Of a stretch of 64,000 nt of DNA, positions 43,681 through 52,484 are shown piece after piece. The notes beneath the pieces were generated by a model. The model was not told the DNA's origin. It saw only the letters and a program-made list of their open reading frames with translations, and searched no databases. The stretch comes from Chloroflexota bacterium (lineage in GTDB: Bacteria > Chloroflexota > Anaerolineae > Anaerolineales > Villigracilaceae), in NCBI GenBank assembly GCA_016234555.1, contig JACRBJ010000058.1:1-64000 (forward strand), read 5' to 3'. Both the position numbers and the translations under genes were made by a program. How positions within the stretch are numbered: the first letter of the stretch is position 1; each line of letters opens with the position of its first letter.

Positions 43681-45476
43681 GATGAACTTAATGCCGCGAG
43701 TATGGTCAGCGCCACAATGATAACGGTAATGATGATAAATATCAATTGCGCACGTTGTCCGCTGCGGGGGAACCAGCGTCCCAGTTCATCTTTCTTGATA
43801 CCCGTAAAAATGTATGGGAACGCGCCAAGGAACCCGGCAACTCCCAAAGGCAATAAAACGCCAAGCAGGAACGGGTCGCCGGATTTGAGCAACTGCTGAA
43901 CCCAGAGGAAGAACCAGGGAGCTTTTGCATCAGCCGCCAGGATCGTATCGCCGCGGATGGGAGATGAGATCGGCGCAGGGAAGAAAACCGCCACGAGAGC
44001 CAGAGCAATCCCCCCAATAAGCATCCCCAAAACTTCACGCTTGAGCAGGTCGGCGCGGGAAATCCTGTTCGTGTTCTCGCGGACAGGCGCGGTGGCAATC
44101 CCACCGTCTCGCCTCACGCGGAACAGATGCCAGATCATGAAGAATCCGCCGATAAGAGACAGGACAAAGATATGCCACGAATAGAAACGGACCAGCGCGG
44201 CGGGTCCCGGCTCTCTGCCGCCGACGATGAACACATAAAGTCCTTCACCAAACCACGGGATGGATTTCAGCAGGTTGGTACCGGCGGTCAACGCCCAGCG
44301 GATGCCTTCGTCCCAGCGCAGGATATAGCCAGTGAAATCAAGCAGGACGACAAAAACAAAAAGCGAAAGTCCCAGCAGGAAGTTGAATTTCCTTTTTTCT
44401 CCATAGGCTCCGGTGAAAATCACACGCGCAAGATGGATAAGCGCAACCGCCACCAACATCTGAGCCGCCCAATAATGCAGGTTGCGGACAAAGGCGCCAA
44501 GCGGCACAAAGTTGACAATGGTCTCAACCGAGATGGCGGCTTTTTCCGGAGTTGGGACATAGTAGAACATTTCGAGCAAGCCGGTCAAAACGAGAACCAG
44601 GCACAAAAAGACAGCCATTCCGCCTGCGCCCAGGGTGTAACGCCAGCGTGCTTGTTGGGCGGGAATGATCGAGGGATGCAAATGGGCGATAAAACCAGGT
44701 CGGGGAACAGGATCAGCTTTCGGCGTGGAGTCGGGGTCATCCTTCCGCAATGACCGAAAGTCACGGACGATGAATCCAATCCCAGCCAGCGCAACAATCC
44801 CAACGAAAAGAAATATTGCCGAATTGGGATTCTTCGGCGGGGCAATGTAACGATGGACCGGCACGGCAGAGGCATTGGTCCCGTTCAATTCCAAGCCATC
44901 AGGCAGGCTGCCCTTGAGCTTCAAGACATAGGCGGTGAGTTGCCAGGCTTTTTCCGAGGTCAACGAGCGTGGATTCCACCAGGGCATCATCACCAAAATG
45001 TAATCATACAGTTGCTGGGCGTTTTCAAAACGCCCCAGCGCGCTTGGCGTGCCCAACGGCGGAAAGACCAGGTTTTTCGGTATCTGGAAACCCCATTCCG
45101 GATGATCCGAGCCATGGCAGTTTGATTGCCAGCAATTACTGTCTTCCTTGTAGGCGCCAACGCGCCACTCGTCCGTGAGTCCCTGTCCGCGGTCACCGTG
45201 ACAGGCGATGCACACGCCCCAAAAAATAGTCTCGCCTTCATCCACTTGTTTAGGGAACTCCGGTACGGACGGGCTTGCAAGACGGGCGACATCGAAGGTC
45301 GGCGTTGGACTGGGGATGGCGGTTTGCGTACCAGTCTTTGGGCTTTGAGACGCGTTAACATTGCCGGTCAAAAGCACATTGGCAGCGACAAACAACATCC
45401 CCCCAAATATGAGCAGGATTACGCGCACAATACGACGGCTCTTTCCAGTTTTATAGGTCGAGGTTTTACTCTTCAT
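43677..45476 (-). CDS. Cytochrome c / cytochrome b fusion
   Basis: Residues 1-40 include a signal/anchor helix. Residues 75-190 form a cytochrome c module with CIACH (89-93), a second CX4CH motif CWQSNCH (115-121) and a probable axial Met in VMMPWW. After a transmembrane helix (AIFLFVGIVALAGIGFI), cytochrome b follows with heme ligands spaced 13 and 14 residues apart (HYWAAQMLVAVALIH; HIFVLSLIGGFFMIWH), the b6-type spacing. A C-terminal part like subunit IV has KAPWFFLWVQQLL where the PEWY motif is expected. It is coupled to the Rieske gene. It probably forms a quinol:acceptor oxidoreductase. Confidence 0.87.
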   Translation of the reverse strand: MKSKTSTYKTGKSRRIVRVILLIFGGMLFVAANVLLTGNVNASQSPKTGTQTAIPSPTPTFDVARLASPSVPEFPKQVDEGETIFWGVCIACHGDRGQGLTDEWRVGAYKEDSNCWQSNCHGSDHPEWGFQIPKNLVFPPLGTPSALGRFENAQQLYDYILVMMPWWNPRSLTSEKAWQLTAYVLKLKGSLPDGLELNGTNASAVPVHRYIAPPKNPNSAIFLFVGIVALAGIGFIVRDFRSLRKDDPDSTPKADPVPRPGFIAHLHPSIIPAQQARWRYTLGAGGMAVFLCLVLVLTGLLEMFYYVPTPEKAAISVETIVNFVPLGAFVRNLHYWAAQMLVAVALIHLARVIFTGAYGEKRKFNFLLGLSLFVFVVLLDFTGYILRWDEGIRWALTAGTNLLKSIPWFGEGLYVFIVGGREPGPAALVRFYSWHIFVLSLIGGFFMIWHLFRVRRDGGIATAPVRENTNRISRADLLKREVLGMLIGGIALALVAVFFPAPISSPIRGDTILAADAKAPWFFLWVQQLLKSGDPFLLGVLLPLGVAGFLGAFPYIFTGIKKDELGRWFPRSGQRAQLIFIIITVIIVALTILAALSSS

Positions 45477-45599
45477 CTTTGTTCTAAAACAGGTGTCATC
45501 CTTTGAAAGTTAGTTGACTGAGTGCCGCTACTTTAGCACAAAGTCCACCCTGCATGAAAGTGAAGAATATCCTAAAAACCGGGTGCAATCGTTTGGAAG

Positions 45600-45632
45600 C
45601 AAAAAAACAGGTCACGCTTGAAGCGTGACCTG
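45600..45632 (-). terminator. Rho-independent terminator after htrA
   Basis: CAGGTCACGC pairs perfectly with GCGTGACCTG (45608-45632) around TTGAA. On the minus strand TTTTTTTGCTTCC follows. It ends the dnaJ-htrA run. Confidence 0.9.
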
Positions 45633-45656
45633 CAACTACAAAATTCGTGTTTACAG

Positions 45657-46793
45657 CTACGGTCTGCTGCCGAGGACGATGGTCACATCCACCCGTTCTT
45701 CGCCGCGCAACACCTGCAGGATGATCGAGTCACCGGGACCTTTGTTGGTGATGAGGTAGGCGAGCATCTCATCAAAGGTGCGGACTTCGCGCCCGTCGAT
45801 GCCAACGATCAAGTCACCGCCACTCAACAGGTTTTGGATGTCGGTCGGTTTTGTAGCGGGGATGATCCCCGCCTGATCGGCTGGACCGCCGTCGACAACG
45901 TCAGTGACGTACGCGCCGGTGTAGGATTTCAGGCCCAGCGCTTCGACCACCGGCAGGGTCAGGTTATCGCTTGGGAGGGCGGATATTCCAAGATATGGGT
46001 AATCGTATTCCCCTTTTTCGATCAACACGGGGACAACCCTTTTGACCATGTTGATCGAAATGGCAAAGCCGATGCCGGAATTGACCGGCTCACCGGTCTC
46101 TGTAAAGCTGGTGGTGCGGATGGCGCGGTTAATGCCGATGACTTCGCCGTTGATGTTGAAGAGCGGTCCCCCCGAATTGCCGGGGTTGATCGCCGCGTCG
46201 GTCTGAATGATGTCGCCGGCAGTGAAGAACCTTCCCTCGGAGGTCTCATGGGCGGAGTCCAGCGTGCGTCCCAAAGCGGAGATGATGCCAACGGTCATGG
46301 TGCTGTTCAAACCAAAGGGGTTGCCGATTGCCACCACCGTCTGACCAACCTTGAGCGTGGTCGAGTCACCCAACGGGAGCGGGCGAAGCTCGGAGGCGGG
46401 GGCATCCACTTTGACAACGGCAATGTCCGAATCGAGGTCGGTGCCGATCACCTTTCCGTATGCCATGTATCCCGAAGTGAAGCGAACTTCAACCGTGTTC
46501 GCGCCTTCGATGACGTGATAGTTTGTGACAACATTTCCCTGCGCGTCATACACAAATCCCGACCCCTGTCCCGTTTCGGTAATGATGGCAACCGTGCCGG
46601 GGCTGACGGTTTCATAAAGCGCCACCAAACCCTCCTGCTCGGAGGCTGGGTTGGCGGCATTCGATTGAATGGGCGCAACCGGCATAACCGGTTGCTGCAC
46701 TACTGGCGGCTGCGGCTGAAACGATGCTGACTGGCAGGCAAGCATTGCAAGCGCCAAAACTGCCACAGCCAGCATGACTTTTTTTGTTCTCAT
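45657..46793 (-). CDS. HtrA/DegP-type serine protease with PDZ domain, lipoprotein
   Basis: The lipobox AMLAC gives Cys20, so the protease is anchored outside. The trypsin fold has His93 (TNYHVI), Asp123 (SDIAVV) and Ser207 (NPGNSGGP). A PDZ domain follows (GGDLIVGIDGREVRTFDEML). Such proteases degrade damaged exported proteins. dnaJ-like lies 20 bases upstream and a strong terminator follows, so the two genes form a small protein-quality operon. Confidence 0.93.
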   Translation of the reverse strand: MRTKKVMLAVAVLALAMLACQSASFQPQPPVVQQPVMPVAPIQSNAANPASEQEGLVALYETVSPGTVAIITETGQGSGFVYDAQGNVVTNYHVIEGANTVEVRFTSGYMAYGKVIGTDLDSDIAVVKVDAPASELRPLPLGDSTTLKVGQTVVAIGNPFGLNSTMTVGIISALGRTLDSAHETSEGRFFTAGDIIQTDAAINPGNSGGPLFNINGEVIGINRAIRTTSFTETGEPVNSGIGFAISINMVKRVVPVLIEKGEYDYPYLGISALPSDNLTLPVVEALGLKSYTGAYVTDVVDGGPADQAGIIPATKPTDIQNLLSGGDLIVGIDGREVRTFDEMLAYLITNKGPGDSIILQVLRGEERVDVTIVLGSRP

Positions 46794-46813
46794 ACAAACA
46801 CTCCTGTTACTTT

Positions 46814-47716
46814 CTAAAACTTGATGCGGGCGGCTTCTTCAAGCAACTCTCTCTGCTTGGACGATAGGTATTTGGGAATTTGTACCTTCAACCTGACGTA
46901 AAGATCGCCTTTCGTGGACGAGCTTTTCAGATGCGGCATTCCGCGCCCGGCGAGACGGAAGACCTGCTCGGGCTGGGTGCCGGCTGGGATGTTCAGCTTG
47001 ACCTTGCCGGTGGGCGTTTCCACATCCGTTTCGCCGCCGAGGATCAGGGTGAACACGCTCAGGGTGGATGTGGTGTAAAGGTCGTAGCCGTCGCGCTCGA
47101 AGCGATCTTCGTCCGTGATGTTCACGATAAGGTACAAGTCCAGCCCTTCCGGTCCCGCACCTGCCACGCGGACTTTGGATCCGGTCTTCACCCCGGCCGG
47201 GATTCGTACCTGCAACTTGCGTCCGCTGGTTTGTAGTTGACGGGTGGTGCCTTCGTAGGCTTCCTGAAAGCTGATCTGAATATCCTGCTGATAGCCCTGC
47301 AGCTGCTGTTGCGCCGCCTGATTGCGGATGGAGGAACGCATGGCTTCGCCGAAGATGGCTCTGAAAAAATCCGAGAAGCCGCCACCCGCGAAGGGGTCTT
47401 CGGCGCTGCCGTAACCCCGCTGCTGGGTGCCACCCTGCTGGAACCAGTCATCCCACTGAAAGTCACCCGGTCGCCCGCCGCGTGTTCGAAAATCTGAGTA
47501 CGCGCTGCCAAGCTGGTCGTAACGGGCGCGTTTGGTCTCGTCGCTCAGGACTTGATACGCCTCATTGATTTCCTTGAACTTCTCTTCGGCTTTTTTATCA
47601 CCGGGATTTTTATCGGGATGATATTGCATGGCGAGCTTGCGATACGCCTTGCGGATATCGTCCGCACTGGCTTTGCGCTCCACGCCGAGAATTTTGTAAT
47701 AATCCTTGTAGTCCAT
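46814..47716 (-). CDS. DnaJ-family chaperone (CbpA/DnaJ-like)
   Basis: From [16 protein letters not shown] the J domain is present with HPD in [10 protein letters not shown] Gly/Phe-rich linker ([18 protein letters not shown]) and a C-terminal substrate-binding region ([19 protein letters not shown]) follow. There is no zinc-finger of CxxCxGxG type, so it resembles CbpA. It co-chaperones DnaK. A start at 47716 is preferred to 47752 because the J domain begins there. It is transcribed with htrA. Confidence 0.9.
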   Translation of the reverse strand: MDYKDYYKILGVERKASADDIRKAYRKLAMQYHPDKNPGDKKAEEKFKEINEAYQVLSDETKRARYDQLGSAYSDFRTRGGRPGDFQWDDWFQQGGTQQRGYGSAEDPFAGGGFSDFFRAIFGEAMRSSIRNQAAQQQLQGYQQDIQISFQEAYEGTTRQLQTSGRKLQVRIPAGVKTGSKVRVAGAGPEGLDLYLIVNITDEDRFERDGYDLYTTSTLSVFTLILGGETDVETPTGKVKLNIPAGTQPEQVFRLAGRGMPHLKSSSTKGDLYVRLKVQIPKYLSSKQRELLEEAARIKF

Positions 47717-47888
47717 AGCGCTATTGTTATCACCGCGCCGGTTGAGAGTCAAGCGCCCAAAAGGCTCGCTAACATAACTCTAACCTGTGTTTTGTGATAC
47801 AGTTGCGAAACCATACTCCCGCGGTGGCTGGAGCATGATTTAAAAGACGGTTGCAGGACCAATTCCAAGCAGAAGGGATGAATAACCG

Positions 47889-48470
47889 ATGAAATCAATA
47901 TGTGTTTTTTGCGGGTCTTCGGACTCTGTCCACGCGGACTACAAGACTGCGGCATACCAGTTGGGAAAACTGCTCGCCGAGAGCGGAATCAGTGTGGTGT
48001 ATGGCGGCGGCAAAACTGGATTGATGGGAAAGGTGGCGGATGGCGCGGTGGATGCGGGCGGAGAGGTGATCGGCGTCATCATCCCTTCGATGAACACGCC
48101 GTCGCTGGCGCATACCGGACTCGCCCGGATGGACGTCACCCCGCACATGCACAGCCGCAAGGCGCGGATGCATGAGCTGTCCGACGGCTATATCGCCCTG
48201 CCCGGCGGCTTCGGCACCTGGGACGAACTCTTCGAGACCGTCACCTGGGCGCAGACCGGGGCGCACGAGAAACCCGTCGGCTTGCTCAACGTGCGTGGAT
48301 ACTACAATCCCCTGCTGGCAGCAATGGATCATGCCGTTGCTGAAGGATTTATCTTCAAAGAACATCGGGATGCGATTTGCTGTGAAGTGGAGCCGCGTCA
48401 GTTGCTGGATGCGATGAAAAAATATGACCACCCGCATGATGCGGTCAAACGGTGGATGAGAGAGGATTGA
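47889..48470 (+). CDS. LOG family protein (cytokinin-type nucleoside 5'-monophosphate phosphoribohydrolase)
   Basis: The 193-residue protein has SICVFCGSSDSVHADY, VVYGGGKTGLMGKVADGA and the signature PGGFGTWDELFE with the Glu/Arg-rich active site. Family members hydrolyse nucleoside 5'-monophosphates (for example AMP to adenine and ribose phosphate). In bacteria the role is often unclear. It is divergent from dnaJ; the 170-base gap holds both promoters. Confidence 0.93.
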   Translation: MKSICVFCGSSDSVHADYKTAAYQLGKLLAESGISVVYGGGKTGLMGKVADGAVDAGGEVIGVIIPSMNTPSLAHTGLARMDVTPHMHSRKARMHELSDGYIALPGGFGTWDELFETVTWAQTGAHEKPVGLLNVRGYYNPLLAAMDHAVAEGFIFKEHRDAICCEVEPRQLLDAMKKYDHPHDAVKRWMRED

Positions 48471-48473
48471 ATG

Positions 48474-48508
48474 AACATCCCGCAGACGCCTTGTCTGCGG
48501 GATGTTTT
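48474..48508 (+). terminator. Terminator after the LOG gene
   Basis: AACATCCCGCAGAC pairs with GTCTGCGGGATGTT perfectly (48474-48487 with 48493-48506), loop GCCTT, then TTC. It also lies at the end of the convergent ClbS-like gene. Confidence 0.8.
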
Positions 48509-48510
48509 CA

Positions 48511-49014
48511 TTAACCTTTTATCGCCTTTTCAATCGTCTTGCGGTGTTCGGCGAAATGATCGGTGGTGTCGCCCAGGATCCACAAAAGCAGTGGACGTTT
48601 TTCGGGGTCGTCGGCGTGACGCGGCTTGAGCATATCCTCGAAGGTCATCGCCTCCAGCTTTGCCGTCAGCTTCTCGTAAACTTGATTCAGTTCATCCAAG
48701 ACATCCTGTCTCGAACGATTTCGGTTCCGTTCAAGCAGGATCGGATTGATGACTTCCATGTCCCAATCTTTTACCGCGTCTTCGGAAACGCCGAGGACTT
48801 CATGACTTGGGCGGTGGTCCATGTGAACACCCATGAGGACATTCATCCACTCTGAAAGGTGGGCAAGATTGTCTTTTGGCGACCAGCCTCCAGCGTCGGG
48901 TTTGGTCATCTGCTCATCGGTCAGCTTGTTCACCACATCCATCAACAGCTTCCACTCCCGCTCGATGGCAGACATCAATTCACGTTTGTTTCCAGGCATC
49001 CATTGCTCATCCAT
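48511..49014 (-). CDS. ClbS/DfsB-like four-helix protein (DinB-related)
   Basis: The 167-residue protein is all-helical. It has GGWSPKDNLAHLSEWMNVLMG and DWDMEVINPILLERNRNRSRQDVLDEL, both matching the ClbS/DfsB family. Members include colibactin self-resistance hydrolases and four-helix bundles of unclear role. The His of NLAHLSEW is a probable metal ligand. It ends the plsC to ClbS run on the minus strand. Confidence 0.78.
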   Translation of the reverse strand: MDEQWMPGNKRELMSAIEREWKLLMDVVNKLTDEQMTKPDAGGWSPKDNLAHLSEWMNVLMGVHMDHRPSHEVLGVSEDAVKDWDMEVINPILLERNRNRSRQDVLDELNQVYEKLTAKLEAMTFEDMLKPRHADDPEKRPLLLWILGDTTDHFAEHRKTIEKAIKG

Positions 49015-49024
49015 ACGTCATCTC

Positions 49025-49708
49025 CTATAAAGTTATCAACTTTCCTTCTTCCAGTTTTTCCTTTTCCTGATCCTTGCGCAAAATCCAAGCCTCACCGCGG
49101 ACGAGGGTGGTCTTCTTCCCATCCACTTTGACGTAGGCGCCGTCGCACAGCATGACCACCGGATTATCGTGGAAGAAATGATAATCCGCAAGCCATTCGT
49201 CTTTCATGGCTTGGCCATAATCATCCAGCGGATAATGAGGCGAGAAATTGAACGGCGTGACGTTCAACCCCTCGAAGTGCGGCGTGGAGACCGTGTTCAT
49301 GTCTTTGGACGTGAGGATGTTCGGTCCGCAGAGAATCGTCCCTGCGCTGAAGGCAACGACTGGCAGACCAGCCTGAACTTTCTTCCGCAGGAAAAGCATC
49401 AGGCGGCTGACGTTCAGACGATGGTTGAGCAGGAAGGTATTTCCGCCAGGGATGTAGACCAACGCCGCGCGACGGATCACGTCCTCCATCTGCGGCAGGG
49501 TCATGAGTTCGGCGTTGAGCATTTCGATCTGCGCCAAACCCTTGAACGAGTCTGCGGTGAACTCCTGCCAGCGTTCGGCAAACAGTGAGGCAAGCGGAAG
49601 ATACGCCACCGTCGCGTCGGGCTTGCCTTCGAGATAGGGTCGGCTGGCTTCGATCACGTAGCGAATATCATCTTTGCCAGGGGAGGAAAAAAGGTGGAGG
49701 TTCGGCAT
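49025..49708 (-). CDS. Peptidase family S51-like protein
   Basis: The 227-residue protein has the class I glutamine amidotransferase-like fold. The nucleophile Ser is in VVAFSAGTIL, with GGNTFLLNHRL before and a probable His in FNFSPHYPLDDY. S51 enzymes include dipeptidase E (Asp-X dipeptides) and cyanophycinase. Which one applies is not known. It starts five bases after the HEAT-repeat gene. Confidence 0.8.
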   Translation of the reverse strand: MPNLHLFSSPGKDDIRYVIEASRPYLEGKPDATVAYLPLASLFAERWQEFTADSFKGLAQIEMLNAELMTLPQMEDVIRRAALVYIPGGNTFLLNHRLNVSRLMLFLRKKVQAGLPVVAFSAGTILCGPNILTSKDMNTVSTPHFEGLNVTPFNFSPHYPLDDYGQAMKDEWLADYHFFHDNPVVMLCDGAYVKVDGKKTTLVRGEAWILRKDQEKEKLEEGKLITL

Positions 49709-49712
49709 GGCT

Positions 49713-50324
49713 TTATCCCAATAACTTGCTTGCCAGTTTGTAGGTCAGGCGGATACGTTTATCCGACGCGTCCCACGTTTTCAGTTCAGCGCAGATCAAA
49801 TCCGTGTGCTTGCGGCTGATGTCGCGCAGGGCATTGCCCACCGACTTGCGGACGTACTCGCTTTCGTCCGCTTTCAACTGACTGAGGAGTTGAATCGCAG
49901 CTTCGGGATGGTCGCAGAAATACTCGCGCCCAGTCCAGATGCGCAGACCTTCGGTCACTGCCCGGCGGACGTTTGGATGCTCGTCGCGGAGCCAGTCCTC
50001 GATGGTGGGCAGGGCGTTGCCGTAGCCAATGTCGCTGCAATACTGGTCGAAGGCTTTGGCGAGGATTTCCTGCACGCGCCAGTCTGTATCCCGGCTGATT
50101 TGTTTCCGCATGATCGCAAAACTCGTCTTCGACTTGGCTGCCAGAAATCCAAAGAGGAAGGTCGCCAACATGCGCGCCTGATTAACTTCGGAGGCGAGCA
50201 ATTCCTTCGCAAGTGAAAAGGTCTCTGCCCGGCTGTGACTGGCAAAGACTTCTTCGGCGGCTCTCAAAATGTCGGTGAAGCCGTGCTCTGTTTTCCGAAC
50301 GCGTTGGATGAGGGTTTTGACCAT
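49713..50324 (-). CDS. HEAT-repeat protein related to DNA alkylation repair enzymes
   Basis: The protein is a chain of helical repeats (WRVQEILAKAFDQYCSDIGY, PNVRRAVTEGLRIWTGREYF, EYVRKSVGNALRDISRKHTD). The pattern and the KxxGNALRDISR tail resemble the AlkD/AlkC family of alkylpurine DNA glycosylases. The key active-site Asp and Trp cannot be confirmed here, so a non-enzymatic HEAT protein is possible. It lies in the map to ClbS run. Confidence 0.72.
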   Translation of the reverse strand: MVKTLIQRVRKTEHGFTDILRAAEEVFASHSRAETFSLAKELLASEVNQARMLATFLFGFLAAKSKTSFAIMRKQISRDTDWRVQEILAKAFDQYCSDIGYGNALPTIEDWLRDEHPNVRRAVTEGLRIWTGREYFCDHPEAAIQLLSQLKADESEYVRKSVGNALRDISRKHTDLICAELKTWDASDKRIRLTYKLASKLLG

Positions 50325-50333
50325 GTGATTTTT

Positions 50334-51077
50334 TTATGCTGTGAGAATAATTGGCTCGTCCTTTGTGACGATGATCGTGTGCTCGAATTGCGCCGCGATG
50401 GTGCGGTCCGTTGTCCGCAGGGACCAGCCATCGGCTTCCTCGGTGACGTGTCCTTTGCCGGTGGTGAGGAACGGCTCGATTGCCAGAACCAGTCCCTCCT
50501 TCAAAACATACCGATCTCGCGGTTTGAATTGATTGAAGACCTGCACCGGCTCCTCATGCAAATGACGTCCAATGCCGTGACCGGTCAGGTCGTAGATGAC
50601 GTCGTATCCGTTCCGCCTTGCCTCGCCCTGCACCGCTTTGCCGATGTTATTGATGGTCTGCCCGGCGCGCGCCGCCTGCACCGCCTTCTCCAACGCGGAC
50701 TTGGTCGCCGCGATAATCTTTTCATACTCCGGTACCTGCGCCGCAACCACCATCGAAGCGCCCGTGTCGCCGAAGTAGCCATTCATTTCAGCCGAGACGT
50801 CGATATTGATCAACTCACCTTCGCGCAAAACATGATCGCCGGGGATGCCGTGCGCGATGACCGGCGAAACGCTGATACAGGTCGCGCCGGGAAACTGGTA
50901 CAAATTCATAGGCGCAGAATTTGCCCCTGCCTTTTCAAAAACTTCGTTGCCGATGGCATCCAGTTCCGCCGTGGTCATGCCGGGCTGGACGGCTTCCATC
51001 ATCTTCCGCAACGTCACCGCACAGATGTGTCCGATGGTTTTCAAGCCTGCGATGTCTTCTTCGTTTTCAATGATCAT
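50334..51077 (-). CDS. map: Methionine aminopeptidase, type I
   Basis: The metalloprotease removes N-terminal Met. The 247-residue protein has metal ligands in INIDVSAEMNGYFGDTGA (two Asp), LTGHGIGRHLHEEPVQV (His) and LAIEPFLT (Glu) and a final Glu in QFEHTIIV. Type I has no insert near the His. Its ATG overlaps the tmk stop as ATGA, so translation is coupled. It is followed by the HEAT-repeat gene. Confidence 0.95.
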   Translation of the reverse strand: MIIENEEDIAGLKTIGHICAVTLRKMMEAVQPGMTTAELDAIGNEVFEKAGANSAPMNLYQFPGATCISVSPVIAHGIPGDHVLREGELINIDVSAEMNGYFGDTGASMVVAAQVPEYEKIIAATKSALEKAVQAARAGQTINNIGKAVQGEARRNGYDVIYDLTGHGIGRHLHEEPVQVFNQFKPRDRYVLKEGLVLAIEPFLTTGKGHVTEEADGWSLRTTDRTIAAQFEHTIIVTKDEPIILTA

Positions 51078-51700
51078 TGACTTTTGACCTTCAACTTACC
51101 CACAATCACCTTCTTCAACTCTGCCTGCACATCATCCCACTTCTGCTCTGAGTTGACCACAACCCATCGCCCCGGTTCAGCTTTGACCATCTCCAAATAT
51201 CCCGCGCGGACACGGTGATAAAACTGGATCGTTTGGTCATCCATGCGATTCCACTCGGATTGATTCTGCTTCTTACGTCTCAAACCGACTTCCACGTCGA
51301 GGTCGAGCAAAATCGTCAGGTCGGGAGTCAAACCGCCGGTGGCGTAACGCACCAGCCCGCGCACCTGCTCCAAGTCCTGTTGATGTCCATAACCCTGATA
51401 GGCAATCGTCGAGTCGTAATAACGGTCCGAGATGACGATCTCACCCGCCGCCAGTCTCGGCTTGATGACCTGCTCCACGATCTGCGCGCGCGCGGCTTGG
51501 TAGAGCAGGGTTTCCGTCCGCGGGTGCATCTCGGCATTCTTCAAGTCGTGCAGCACATCGCGAATTTGCTCGCTGATGGATGTCCCGCCCGGTTCGCGGG
51601 TGGGGAAAACGGTGCAGCCCTTCTCGCGCAGGTATTCAACGAGATAAGGGATGTGGGATGTCTTGCCGGAGCCTTCGGGACCTTCGAGTGTGATGAACAT
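51074..51700 (-). CDS. tmk: Thymidylate kinase
   Basis: The enzyme phosphorylates dTMP to dTDP. Starting at 51700 the 208-residue protein has P-loop EGPEGSGKTSHIPYL, the DRY-type motif ISDRYYDSTIAYQGY and a lid region (VEVGLRRKKQNQSEWNRMDD). The frame extends upstream to 52027, but that extension is basic and lies over plsC on the same strand, so it is not coding. Confidence 0.95.
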   Translation of the reverse strand: MFITLEGPEGSGKTSHIPYLVEYLREKGCTVFPTREPGGTSISEQIRDVLHDLKNAEMHPRTETLLYQAARAQIVEQVIKPRLAAGEIVISDRYYDSTIAYQGYGHQQDLEQVRGLVRYATGGLTPDLTILLDLDVEVGLRRKKQNQSEWNRMDDQTIQFYHRVRAGYLEMVKAEPGRWVVVNSEQKWDDVQAELKKVIVGKLKVKSQ

Positions 51701-51750
51701 GGGGATAGTATACAGGGAAAAAGTAAACAGGTAGACAGAGGAAACGGGCT

Positions 51751-52347
51751 TTATTCCTCTTCCAGCGGGATGTATTTCTTCGGCGGGCGAATCCCCACCA
51801 ACCCTTTGAACGAAGCCCGGATCGCTTTCATGTCTGCCTCCATGTCGTCGGTGGGGTGGAACACCTGTCCCACGTGGACGGTCTTGCGCCTGCCATCCAC
51901 CTTCGCCATCACGATGGGAATCCCCGCCCCTTTGGCAATGTGATAAAAGCCGCGCTTCCACTCCTTCACGCCGTGACGTGTCCCTTCGGGGGCAATGACC
52001 AGGATGAACTGCTCGGCTTGTTGACACGCTTCCACGGTTTGCTCCACCAGCCCCGTGGACTTGGAACGGTCAACGGGGATGCCGCCGCAATAACGGAAGA
52101 ACCAGCCAACCGGGCTGCGGAACAATTCCACCTTTCCCATGTAACTCACGTTGATTTTCAGGCGAAAGATGATGCCGAGAAACAGGACGAAGTCCCAGTT
52201 CGAGGTGTGAGGCGCGCCGATGATGACATACTTGGGCAGGTCGGGCAATGTCCCGTCCACGCGCCAGCCTGCCAGGCGCATGATCGAATTGCTCGCCAAC
52301 CGCAGGAGCGGACTGAGAATGGGGGTGGTGAAAATGGTGGCTTTCAA
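51751..52347 (-). CDS. 1-acyl-glycerol-3-phosphate acyltransferase-like protein
   Basis: The 198-residue protein has the HX4D motif GAPHTSNWDFV, the substrate motif GGIPVDRS and the EGTR motif IAPEGTRHG. It transfers acyl chains to lysophosphatidic acid or related lipids. It is shorter than classical PlsC but has all motifs. It is divergent from the GT39-like gene; the 137-base gap contains both promoters. tmk lies 50 bases downstream. Confidence 0.88.
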   Translation of the reverse strand: MKATIFTTPILSPLLRLASNSIMRLAGWRVDGTLPDLPKYVIIGAPHTSNWDFVLFLGIIFRLKINVSYMGKVELFRSPVGWFFRYCGGIPVDRSKSTGLVEQTVEACQQAEQFILVIAPEGTRHGVKEWKRGFYHIAKGAGIPIVMAKVDGRRKTVHVGQVFHPTDDMEADMKAIRASFKGLVGIRPPKKYIPLEEE

Positions 52348-52484
52348 TTTTTTCTCCTTGCCTGCCGGGAATTGGCGAATTGAACGACGGAATAGGCGCC
52401 GGATGAGGTGGTAAAATCTTCTCCGCTTGCATCCTACGCTTATTAATTATATGCGGGAAAATTGGTTCCGCCGCTTTTTGGACA

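Noticed and set aside
48474..48508. A small RNA gene at the LOG/ClbS junction
   Set aside because: Only a single stem-loop with a short T-run is present, which is explained by termination.
51701..52027. N-terminal extension of thymidylate kinase
   Set aside because: It is basic, unlike the family, and overlaps plsC on the same strand; homology starts at the Met at 51700.
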